From Argonema galeatum A003/A1 (GTDB taxonomy: Bacteria; Cyanobacteriota; Cyanobacteriia; Cyanobacteriales; Aerosakkonemataceae): DNA of 32,243 nucleotides. Under the pieces are notes generated by a model. The model searched no databases. It saw nothing but the letters and a program-made list of their open reading frames with translations, and was not told where the DNA came from. The translations under genes were made by a program, and so were the position numbers. The DNA lies in contig NZ_JAIQZM010000046.1 of assembly GCF_023333595.1 (NCBI RefSeq), positions 1-32,243 of the forward strand, written 5' to 3'. Shown here piece after piece: positions 23,699 to 32,000 of the stretch (position 1 is the first letter of the stretch; each line of letters begins with the position of its first letter).

Positions 23699-24068
23699 GG
23701 GTATGTGCTTTCTGGCTGGCAGTTCAAAATAACTGAAAGCGCCGAAAGCGCTTCTTTGAGTCCACAGTCCCACGACTTTCACGCCTCAACCTCTACCTAC
23801 AGGGTAGGCGGTGCGTCTTTTTCAAGTGGAAGCAATACCCGCAAGTAGGGTATTGCTGTCGTTTAACGCAGAGTAGGAGACGCTTAAAATCGGGTCTTGA
23901 TCATATTATGATCCCAGCATGAATTTTGCTTCTATCTCAGCAATTACAATTAATGAGAATTCAACTAATGTTAGCTTAATGTTAAGGATTGTATTGATCC
24001 CTCTCAGGATCTCTATCCTGGGGGGGAGGAATTATACAGCCAGTTGATAACCTTACTGCCTAAAGCGC
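23699..24068. promoter_or_regulatory. Divergent control region between the hybrid kinase and kaiA
   Basis: This 370-bp region must hold the promoters of both genes. It contains two clear stems: GCAATACCC/GGGTATTGC (23832-23840 and 23848-23856, 9 bp, 7-nt loop) and CAGGAT/ATCCTG (24005-24020, 6 bp, 4-nt loop). A CTACCTACAGGGTAG-like palindrome lies near 23796. A GGGAGGAATTA tract at 24022-24034 resembles a ribosome site but is 35 bp before the kaiA GTG. No promoter boxes can be assigned safely. Confidence 0.45.
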
Positions 24069-24995
24069 GTGCGATCGCAACTTTTTATCTGTACCTTTTT
24101 GCCTTCTTCCCTACCGGCTGGGCTGCTACAGCAGTTTTTGAGTGGCGAACGCTATATGCTGACTCAATTCCAGTCAAAAGAGGCGTTTTTAAATTTTGTC
24201 CAGCAGGAACAGCAACAACTAGATTGCCTAGTTTTACATGATGTCCCAGAGTTGTTGGCCCTTCTCAAGCAGCTGCACCAGCAAGGCACGCTCTTACCAA
24301 GCGTGATTTTCTCATTGGAGACAGAAGTAAGCTCTCGCCAAACCGCTGGAAAGGAGATTCATGAGTCTACACCCGCAGAAACGCCAAGGGACACCTCAGC
24401 AGACTCCACCCCAAAGTGTTCGATCGATTTCTACGAGGCTTCGGCTTTGAGAGTCTCTATTAGCGAACTGGAGAAAATTCCCGATCTGATCGATCGCGCG
24501 ATCGCTAAATTTCTGGAGCTTTCTTCCGAGACGATCCTCTATGATAAATCTTCCATCGCGGACTCTAGAGGCAAACCAAATCTCCTCCTGCAACAGCAGC
24601 AGCGGCTGGCTGAGAAACTAAGGGAACGATTAGGGTATCTGGGTGTGTATTACAAGCGAAATCCCAAACATTTTTTCCGCAATATTCCAGCTGCGAAAAA
24701 GCACGAGTTCCTGGAGCAACTCAAATTAGATTATCGCGAGATAGTTCTGAATTACTTCAATCAAGATAGCAACCTAAATCAAAAAATTGATGAATTTGTC
24801 AATACAACTTTTTTCTCAGACATTCCAGTTACTCATATCGTGGAAATTCACATGGAATTAATGGACGAGCTTTCTAAACAGCTTAAATTAGAAGGGCGGA
24901 GCGACGAAGTGTTATTAGATTATCGTCTGACCCTAATCGATGCGATCGCTCACCTATGCGAAATGTACCGCCGTTCGCTTCCCAAAGAATCTTGA
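24069..24995 (+). CDS. kaiA: Circadian clock protein KaiA
   Basis: A full-length 308-aa KaiA. It stimulates KaiC autophosphorylation by binding the KaiC A-loop. The N-terminal half (1-140) is the pseudo-receiver domain, beginning RSQLFICTF in register with other KaiA N-termini; the C-terminal half (about 185-308) is the conserved four-helix dimer and KaiC-binding domain, with ERLGYLGVYYKRNPKHFFRN, NQKIDEFVNTTFFSDIPVT and LLDYRLTLIDAIAHLCEMYR. A Ser/Thr/Pro-rich linker (90-120) joins them. The start is GTG: the in-frame upstream codons run into a TAA at 24048, and no ATG is available. KaiA of Anabaena is short, so the long form is informative. kaiB follows after 99 bp. Confidence 0.97.
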   Translation: MRSQLFICTFLPSSLPAGLLQQFLSGERYMLTQFQSKEAFLNFVQQEQQQLDCLVLHDVPELLALLKQLHQQGTLLPSVIFSLETEVSSRQTAGKEIHESTPAETPRDTSADSTPKCSIDFYEASALRVSISELEKIPDLIDRAIAKFLELSSETILYDKSSIADSRGKPNLLLQQQQRLAEKLRERLGYLGVYYKRNPKHFFRNIPAAKKHEFLEQLKLDYREIVLNYFNQDSNLNQKIDEFVNTTFFSDIPVTHIVEIHMELMDELSKQLKLEGRSDEVLLDYRLTLIDAIAHLCEMYRRSLPKES

Positions 24996-25094
24996 GTCAC
25001 GATCGGTGGTTCCTGGTTCGCCGTTTATGGTAAAAATCATAAATAACGAACAATGAATAATAAACAATGAATAATCAATAACCGACGAAAATCT

Positions 25095-25412
25095 ATGACT
25101 CCTCTAAAGAAAACTTATGTTCTCAAGCTTTACGTCGCTGGGAACACACCTAACTCTGTACGAGCCTTAAAAATGCTAAAGAATATTCTTGAACAAGAGT
25201 TTCAAGGCGTTTACGCCCTGAAAGTTATTGATGTGCTAAAAAACCCACAACTGGCAGAGGAAGATAAAATCCTGGCAACTCCTACCCTGGCAAAAATATT
25301 GCCTCCTCCCGTTCGCAAAATTATTGGCGATCTTTCCGATCGAGAAAAAGTATTAATTGGTTTAGATCTCCTGTACGAAGAACTGCGTGAAGAAGAAGAA
25401 TACGGTCTTTAA
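25095..25412 (+). CDS. kaiB: Circadian clock protein KaiB
   Basis: A 105-aa KaiB with the expected sequence from TYVLKLYVAGNTPNSVRALK through FQGVYALKVIDVLKNPQLAE to PPPVRKIIGDLSDREKVLIG. KaiB is a fold-switching protein that binds phosphorylated KaiC, sequesters KaiA and so starts dephosphorylation. The acidic tail (LREEEEYGL) is typical of cyanobacterial KaiB. The gap before kaiB is 99 bp and contains CAATGAATAAT-type short repeats, so kaiBC may have its own promoter, as in other cyanobacteria. No strong ribosome site is visible. Confidence 0.97.
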   Translation: MTPLKKTYVLKLYVAGNTPNSVRALKMLKNILEQEFQGVYALKVIDVLKNPQLAEEDKILATPTLAKILPPPVRKIIGDLSDREKVLIGLDLLYEELREEEEYGL

Positions 25413-25511
25413 ATAAATTTTGCTAAATTTGTTAGACTGGTTATGTGCGAAACCTAGCCTTGCCGCCCTTTATTTTATGGGGTTTTACTTCCATTTTTTA
25501 AGACAAAAACC

Positions 25512-27074
25512 ATGAATAATCCAAATAATCAGATCGAGCAAAAACAGCAATTCGTAAAAGCAGGAGTCGAAAAAATTCGCACCCTTATCGAGGGATTTGA
25601 TGATATAAGTTATGGCGGTTTGCCTGTCGGTAGAACCACATTAGTAAGCGGTACTTCTGGCACAGGAAAAACACTGTTGGCAATCCAGTTTATCTATAAC
25701 GGCATCATCCATTTTGATGAGCCTGGAGTTTTTGTCACTTTTGAAGAATCGCCCAACGATATTATCAGAAATGCCTGTAGTTTCGGGTGGAATTTACAAC
25801 AATTAGTCGATGATGGCAAGTTATTTATTTTGGATGCCTCTCCCGATCCAGAAGGACAGGATGTTGTCGGCAGTTTTGACCTTTCTGCTCTGATCGAGCG
25901 TCTGCAATATGCTATTCGCAAATACAAAGCTAAGCGGGTTTCTATTGACTCGGTAACGGCAGTGTTTCAACAGTATGATGCAGCATCGGTGGTGCGGCGA
26001 GAAATCTTTCGCTTAGTGGCACGTCTTAAGCTACTTGGCGTTACCAGTATCATGACAACCGAACGAGAGCAAGAATATGGCCCCGTGGCGCGTTTTGGGG
26101 TAGAAGAGTTTGTTTCCGACAATGTTGCGATCGTCCGAAATGTTTTAGAAGGAGAACGCCGTCGCCGCACGATGGAAATCCTGAAATTGCGAGGTACTAC
26201 GCACATGAAAGGGGAATATCCTTTTACGATTACCAATGATGGGATTAATATTTTCCCACTGGGAGCGATGCGATTGACTCAACGTTCTTCCAATGTCCGC
26301 GTGTCTTCTGGCGTCAAAATCCTCGACGAAATGTGTGGCGGCGGTTTCTTCAAAGATTCCATCATTCTGGCAACAGGAGCTACTGGTACAGGCAAGACAC
26401 TTTTAGTAAGTAAATTCTTGCAAGATGCCTGCATGAGAGGTGAGCAGGCTATCCTGTTTGCCTATGAAGAATCTCGCGCTCAACTCTCGCGCAATGCTTA
26501 CTCTTGGGGCACTGATTTTGAAGATTTAGAACAAAAAGGTTTGCTGAAAATCATCTGTGCTTATCCCGAATCGGCTGGATTAGAAGACCACTTGCAGATT
26601 ATTAAAACAGAAATTGCACAATTTAAGCCTTCCCGAATTGCCATTGACTCTCTATCAGCTTTGGCACGCGGAGTGAGCAATAATGCTTTTCGTCAGTTTG
26701 TGATTGGGGTGACTGGTTTCGCCAAGCAAGAAGAAATTACCGGCTTTTTTACCAACACTACCGATCAATTTATGGGGTCTAATTCAATTACAGATTCCCA
26801 TATTTCTACAATTACGGACACGATTATTATGCTCCAGTATGTGGAGATTCGTGGCGAAATGTCTCGCGCTATTAACGTCTTTAAGATGCGGGGTTCCTGG
26901 CACGATAAAGGTATCCGCGAGTACACTATCAGCGAAAAAGGCCCGCAAATTAAAGATTCCTTCCGCAACTTTGAACGAATTATCAGCGGTTCTCCTACTC
27001 GCATTAGCGTTGATGAAAAAATGGAACTTTCTCGAATTGTCAAGGGGGTACAGGGAAAAATCGGCGATGATTAA
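25512..27074 (+). CDS. kaiC: Circadian clock ATPase/kinase KaiC
   Basis: A 520-aa double-domain KaiC. CI has Walker A GTSGTGKT (47-54) and catalytic Glu78/Glu79 (FEES). CII has Walker A GATGTGKT (289-296) and Glu319/Glu320 (YEES). The autophosphorylation pair is Ser432/Thr433 in SHISTITDT, equivalent to S431/T432 of Synechococcus elongatus, and Thr427 matches T426. The C-terminal A-loop, RISVDEKMELSRIVKGVQGK, which binds KaiA, is intact. All sites needed for a working oscillator are present. kaiB lies 99 bp upstream. No clear terminator is seen after the gene; a 158-bp inverted-repeat element starts 22 bp after the stop. Confidence 0.98.
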   Translation: MNNPNNQIEQKQQFVKAGVEKIRTLIEGFDDISYGGLPVGRTTLVSGTSGTGKTLLAIQFIYNGIIHFDEPGVFVTFEESPNDIIRNACSFGWNLQQLVDDGKLFILDASPDPEGQDVVGSFDLSALIERLQYAIRKYKAKRVSIDSVTAVFQQYDAASVVRREIFRLVARLKLLGVTSIMTTEREQEYGPVARFGVEEFVSDNVAIVRNVLEGERRRRTMEILKLRGTTHMKGEYPFTITNDGINIFPLGAMRLTQRSSNVRVSSGVKILDEMCGGGFFKDSIILATGATGTGKTLLVSKFLQDACMRGEQAILFAYEESRAQLSRNAYSWGTDFEDLEQKGLLKIICAYPESAGLEDHLQIIKTEIAQFKPSRIAIDSLSALARGVSNNAFRQFVIGVTGFAKQEEITGFFTNTTDQFMGSNSITDSHISTITDTIIMLQYVEIRGEMSRAINVFKMRGSWHDKGIREYTISEKGPQIKDSFRNFERIISGSPTRISVDEKMELSRIVKGVQGKIGDD

Positions 27075-27095
27075 TTAGGGTGAATTTTAGATTTT

Positions 27096-27253
27096 ATATC
27101 ATGTCCGGTAGCATCGTTAGTGTAAGAGTGATATCGTCAAATTGTTTGTTGTCATCGGTGGTTAATTTTTTACCACAGATGAAGACAGATGAACACAGAT
27201 GAACACAGATAAGATGGGGATTTTTAGGCAACCGATGCCACCGGACATGATAT
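27096..27253. repeat. Small inverted-repeat element between kaiC and the ATPase gene
   Basis: Arms at 27096-27116 and 27233-27253 are inverted copies, 20 of 21 bases matching (core CATGTCCGGT against ACCGGACATG). The 116-bp interior has no ORF. It holds tandem units like ACACAGATGA (27171-27210), another short repeat type common in cyanobacteria. The structure fits a MITE or a deletion remnant of an insertion sequence. It separates the clock genes from the ATPase/STAND pair. Confidence 0.65.
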
Positions 27254-27310
27254 TAGGTTTAAAATTTATTGGCAATCTGAAATTAGTTATTAAACCATTT
27301 GGGAAAGGTA

Positions 27311-28657
27311 ATGACGACGGAATATTTACAAAATTTTTTTCGGGCAACCAACCCCGCCAGAACTCTAAATGTAGAAAATCCAGAAGACGAAAAGTGTTAC
27401 ATCGACTTTTCCTCGGTAAGAGGGGGGAAAGTTATTGAGGAACTGAAAGAGAATATCACGCTTTTTGCGACTGACGATCGCACTTGTGTTCTATTCACGG
27501 GCCATATTGGTTGCGGCAAGTCTACTGAGTTATTTCGGCTGAAAGCTGAACTGCAAGCGGAGGGGTTCCATGTGGTTTATTTTGAGTCCAGCGACGACTT
27601 GGAAATGACTGATGTGGATATTAGCGATATCCTGCTGGCGATCGCACGTCGCGTCAGTCAAAGTCTCGAACAACTGGAACTGGAGGAACCCAAAAGGTTT
27701 AAGGAGTTGCTGCAAGGCGCGGCGAGGGTCTTGAACTCCGAGGTGACGGGGCTAAAATTTAAGCTGGCGGGTAATGATGTGGGCCTGACTTCTGAAAAAG
27801 AAAAGTTTACTCTCGCGTTTGGTATTGGCGAAATCACGGCTAAGACGAAAAGCGATTCTGGGCTGCGCGATCGACTAAATCAGTATCTTGGGCCACAAAA
27901 AACCCAGTTGTTGGAGGCGATTAATCGGGAATTGCTAGAACCTGCGATCGCAAAACTGAAACAGCAGGGTAAAAAAGGGCTAGTGGTAATTGTCGATAAT
28001 CTTGACAAGGTAGACAATCGCCAAAAATCTTGGGGTCGTCCGCAACAAGAATATCTGTTTGTGGATCAGGGAGAATATTTAACCAAGCTGCATTGTCACG
28101 TACTATATACAATGCCCTTAGCTTTGAAGTTCTCCAATGACTACGGGAACCTTACCCAGCGATTTGACGAACCCAAGGTTTTGCCGATGGTTCTTGTGAA
28201 ATTTAAGGATGGTAGGGAATGCCAACCAGGGATAGCATTGCTGCAACAGATGGTGATGGCGAGGGCGTTTCCAGATAAAAATGAACAAGAACGCCTCGAT
28301 GCTATTCCAGAAATTTTTGATAGTTTGGAAACGTTAAATCGTCTGTGTCGCGTTAGTGGAGGTCACGTCCGAGACTTGCTAAGATTGCTGAATGAGTGGA
28401 TCAAAAAGGAAAGACAATTTCCGCTCACTCGTCCCAAATTAGAAGAAGTGATTCGTCAACGCTGCAATAACATGATGATGCCAATTTCCGATGCGGAATG
28501 GGAATTATTGCGGCAGGTTAAGCAACGTAAAAAAGTTACTGATGATGACGGATATCAAAAGTTGATTCGCAGTCGGTTTGTGTTTGAATATCACAGTGAC
28601 GGCGAGATTTGGTTTGATATCAATCCAATTTTAGCGGACGCGAGTGAGTTGCTATAG
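27311..28657 (+). CDS. P-loop NTPase (AAA/STAND-like), partner of the downstream STAND-WD40 protein
   Basis: A 448-aa soluble ATPase. Walker A is GHIGCGKSTE (about 60-69) and Walker B-like is VVIVDNLDKVDN (about 220-231). The SGGHVRDLLRLLNEW motif near residue 340 resembles the C-terminal helical part of AAA/KAP-like NTPases. The family is not otherwise recognised and no enzymatic effector domain is seen. The frame begins at a TTG (27299), but ATG 27311 follows GGAAAGG by a few bases and is preferred. It lies 380 bp before a huge STAND-WD40 protein on the same strand, with no other gene between. Paired ATPase/STAND genes are typical of bacterial signalling or conflict modules; that role is inferred here. 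Confidence 0.7.
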   Translation: MTTEYLQNFFRATNPARTLNVENPEDEKCYIDFSSVRGGKVIEELKENITLFATDDRTCVLFTGHIGCGKSTELFRLKAELQAEGFHVVYFESSDDLEMTDVDISDILLAIARRVSQSLEQLELEEPKRFKELLQGAARVLNSEVTGLKFKLAGNDVGLTSEKEKFTLAFGIGEITAKTKSDSGLRDRLNQYLGPQKTQLLEAINRELLEPAIAKLKQQGKKGLVVIVDNLDKVDNRQKSWGRPQQEYLFVDQGEYLTKLHCHVLYTMPLALKFSNDYGNLTQRFDEPKVLPMVLVKFKDGRECQPGIALLQQMVMARAFPDKNEQERLDAIPEIFDSLETLNRLCRVSGGHVRDLLRLLNEWIKKERQFPLTRPKLEEVIRQRCNNMMMPISDAEWELLRQVKQRKKVTDDDGYQKLIRSRFVFEYHSDGEIWFDINPILADASELL

Positions 28658-28695
28658 CTAGGGGCTAGAGCGCTCTGATGTGTGGGTAGGGGCGT

Positions 28696-28794
28696 TCGCG
28701 TAGCGTGCCGGAGGCATTAGCATTCGGGTAGTAAGCGATATGCCTACGGCACGCTACGCGATCGCAATCGGCAACAATTTTTCTGCCCGAATGC
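28696..28794. repeat. Long inverted repeat with pseudoknot-like overlap
   Basis: TCGCGTAGCGTGCCG-GAGGCAT (28696-28717) and its inverse (28739-28761) form a stem of about 22 bp with one mismatch. The loop contains GCATTCGGG (28720-28728), whose exact complement CCCGAATGC lies outside the stem at 28786-28794. The arrangement A-B-A'-B' could form a pseudoknot in RNA. It lies in the 380-bp gap between the ATPase and STAND genes and may be a dispersed palindrome. Confidence 0.6.
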
Positions 28795-28848
28795 TTCGCC
28801 CAGCCGTGGTCTGTATAAGGGATAGCTATATGATCGAGAAATATCGCC

Positions 28849-28972
28849 GGAACCTCACCCCCCCAACCCCCCTCTCCGAGATCGGAGAGGGGGGCGAAAG
28901 GAGAGGGGGGAGAAAGAAAAATCAGAAAGTTCTCCCCTCCCTGTGGCGGGGAGGGGCTGGGGGTGGGGTTCT
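28849..28972. repeat. G/C-rich interspersed palindromic repeat
   Basis: The ends GGAACCTCACCCCC and GGGGTGGGGTTCT are inverted copies with small differences. Inside is a perfect 12-bp stem with a 4-nt loop (28867-28894, CCTCTCCG/CGGAGAGG core). The stem could stop transcription, but no T-run follows. It fills the gap before the STAND-WD40 gene. Confidence 0.65.
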
Positions 28973-29037
28973 TAGACTGCTAGCCTACAGCCGTATTCAT
29001 GCTTGGGTTCAATCTAAAATCCAAAATCCAAAATCCA

Positions 29038-32000
29038 ATGACCTTAGATAATGAGAGTGCCTTAGAGGAACTTGCTTGGGCGATCGAGGCTTCCCAAGGA
29101 CAGTTTTCTTTGTTTTTAGCTCGTTGTAATTATACCAATCTGCAAAGGCAATTAAGCCAGCAATTACAACCAATTTGTGCTGTTCCTATTCGCACTCTGG
29201 AACTAAAGAGAGAGGACAAAACTCTTTATGCCAGAATTCAGGCAGAATTAGGGTCAGAACAACCAAATGGCGTGATGGTTTTTGGTTTGGAAATGGTGGA
29301 AGATTTGGAGCATTTGTTGACTTCCACCAATCAAGTGCGAGAGGAATTTCAGAAAAATTTCCAGTTTCCGTTGGTGTTGTGGGTTAATGATAAAATCCTC
29401 ACGCAACTAACTCGCATTGCGCCAGATTTTGAAAGTTGGGCGACAACAGTTGCATTTTTGATGCTGCCGCAGAATTTGGCGAATCTTTTCAGAGAAACTG
29501 CCGAACAATGGTTTACTAATAACTTAGCGTTTACTCTAGAAGATTGTTTGGCACTGGAAGTTGAACTGGAAGCGGCACAAAAAGATTTGCGGGATTACGA
29601 ACAAATTGGCAGTCAGGAGTTAGAAGCAGAACGTCAATCTTTGTTGGGTTTTGTCAAGCGGGTAAATCAACAAGTTGATGTTGCTATAGAACATTATCAA
29701 ACAGGTTTAGCATTTTGGCGATCGACTCAAAATTTAGAACGACAAGCCAAATTACTCGACGAAATTGCTTTCTGCTATTACCTGAAAAATCCATATTATC
29801 AAAACAGAAATCAAACGGTTTCTCAAGAAACTAAAGATTACGTTCGAGAATATTTACAAGTAATCGAACAAATCCAACGTCCCGATTTACTGGCTAACTC
29901 AATCCTGAGATTTGGTGAAGCTTTGAATTACGTACAGGATTGGGAACAATTCCAAAGGCTCGTAAGGCAGGCTTTGGCACAGCATGAAACTGACAATAAG
30001 CTAGTTGAATTGGGGAGAGATTATGGCTTTTTAGCTTATGCGGCTTTGGCACAATCTCGCTGGGATGATGCCAATCAATTGGCTCGAAAAGCGCTGGAAA
30101 TTTTATCGATATTTGAAACAGGTGAAAGTACGAATTTAATCAAACAAAATGATGCTAGTTTCTATCGTTTTATTCTGGCGAAAGCGCAACAATCTTTAGG
30201 TCAGTTTGCCGAAGCAATTCAGAATTTGGAAGCGGCGAAGGAAGTTGGGAGTCCTGACTATGACCCGCAGCTATTTATCGATATTTTGTGTCATTTGCAG
30301 GGGCTTTATTTTGATGTTAAAGATTATCTCAATGCCTTTCAAATCAAGCTGGAACGCAAATCTGTTGAGCAGAGATATGGGTTGCGGGCGTTTATCGGTG
30401 CGGGTCGAATTAAATCGCAACGGCAAGCAAAATTGGCGCTGAAACAGGTTGTCCAAACCCACTTACTCGATTCTCTTCAGGAGAATATAGCGCCAGAAAT
30501 TACTGCTTCCGGTAGAATGCTGGATGTGGAACGATTGCGTCAGCGTGTTGGTGATAATAACTACAAATTGATAGTAATTCACGGGCAATCGGGAGTGGGA
30601 AAAAGTTCCCTGGTGTATGGCGGATTGGTGCCAGCATTGAAACAGAAAGCTATTGGTTTTCAAGATGTTTTGCCGGTGACAATGCGCGTCTATACTAATT
30701 GGGTGGAAGAATTGGGGCGGTTGTTGCTAGAAGCGCTGGCACAAAAAGGTGTAGAGACGTTTTATAAAACGTCTCTACAGGCAGAAAAAGAGACGTTTCA
30801 TGCAACGTCTCTACAAAATACAGCTGATATCCTCGCACAGCTAAAACAAAATGAATCGCACAATTTGCGGACGGTGCTGATTTTTGACCAGTTTGAAGAA
30901 TTCTTTTTTGTATATCCCAATCCTGTGGAAAGGCGAGATTTTTTTGCTTTTTTGGGAGAGTGCCTAAACATACTGCCTCTGAAGGTAATCCTGTCGCTGC
31001 GAGAGGATTATTTGCACTATTTGCTGGAAATGGATAGCCTCGATAGCATGAAGATTATCAGCAATGATATTCTCGCTAAGAATGTCCGCTATAAATTGGG
31101 TAACTTTTCAACCGATGATGCTAAATCGATTATTGAGAGATTAACAGAAGCATCTAGTTTTAAGTTAGACTCGGATTTGATTGGACAGCTGGTAGAAGAT
31201 TTGGCACGGGAGTTAGGTGAAGTGCGTCCAATTGAGTTGCAAGTTGTGGGGTCACAACTGCAAACGGAGAATATTACTACTTTAGCTCAATATCAAAGTT
31301 TCGGACGGAAAGCAACGGAAGAATTGGTAAAACGCTATTTAGCACAAGTGGTAAATGATTGCGGTGAGGGAAATAAGCAAGTTGCTGAGTTGGTGCTGTT
31401 TTTATTGACTGATGAAAAGGGAACTCGACCTCTGAAGACTCGCGCCGAATTGGAACGGGATTTGCAGGCATTGGTGGCAGATTTGAGTGCAGAAGGTAGG
31501 GTATTAGATTTAGTATTAGATATTTTTGTCGGTAGTGGTTTGGTGTTGTTATTACCCGAAAAGCCATTTGACCGCTATCAGTTGGTGCATGATTATTTGG
31601 CGGCGTTTATTAATCAGCAACAACGGCCTAAGTTAAATGAGTTAATAGCAGAACTGGAAAAGGAAAGACAGCAGCGTCAACAAGCAGAAGCGAAACGTCA
31701 AGTAGCTGAGGAACAACTGCAACAATCTGAAGAAGGCAAAAAAATCTTGCAGGCGGCGAATCATAAAGCAAAGCAGCTAATTCAAAGAGGTTCTGCTTTC
31801 TTCGTTATATCCGTGATTGTGGCAGCAGTCACAGGGATATCAGCAGTAAAAGTTTACCTAGACTTTCGAGAAGCCCAGGAAGCTACAAGACTTGAGCGGG
31901 AGGCACTGGGCAGTTTACGAAAATTTGAGTATCGAGAAATGGAAGCATTGGTATCGGCGATACGGACAGGACAAGATTTGAAATCGCTGGTGAAGAATCG

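Noticed and set aside
28867..28894. Rho-independent terminator after the ATPase gene
   Set aside because: The 12-bp stem is strong, but no T-run follows on either strand, and the stem belongs to a larger interspersed repeat.
28740..29051. Plus-strand 103-aa ORF before the STAND gene
   Set aside because: It runs through the palindromic repeats and overlaps the true STAND start; no family features.
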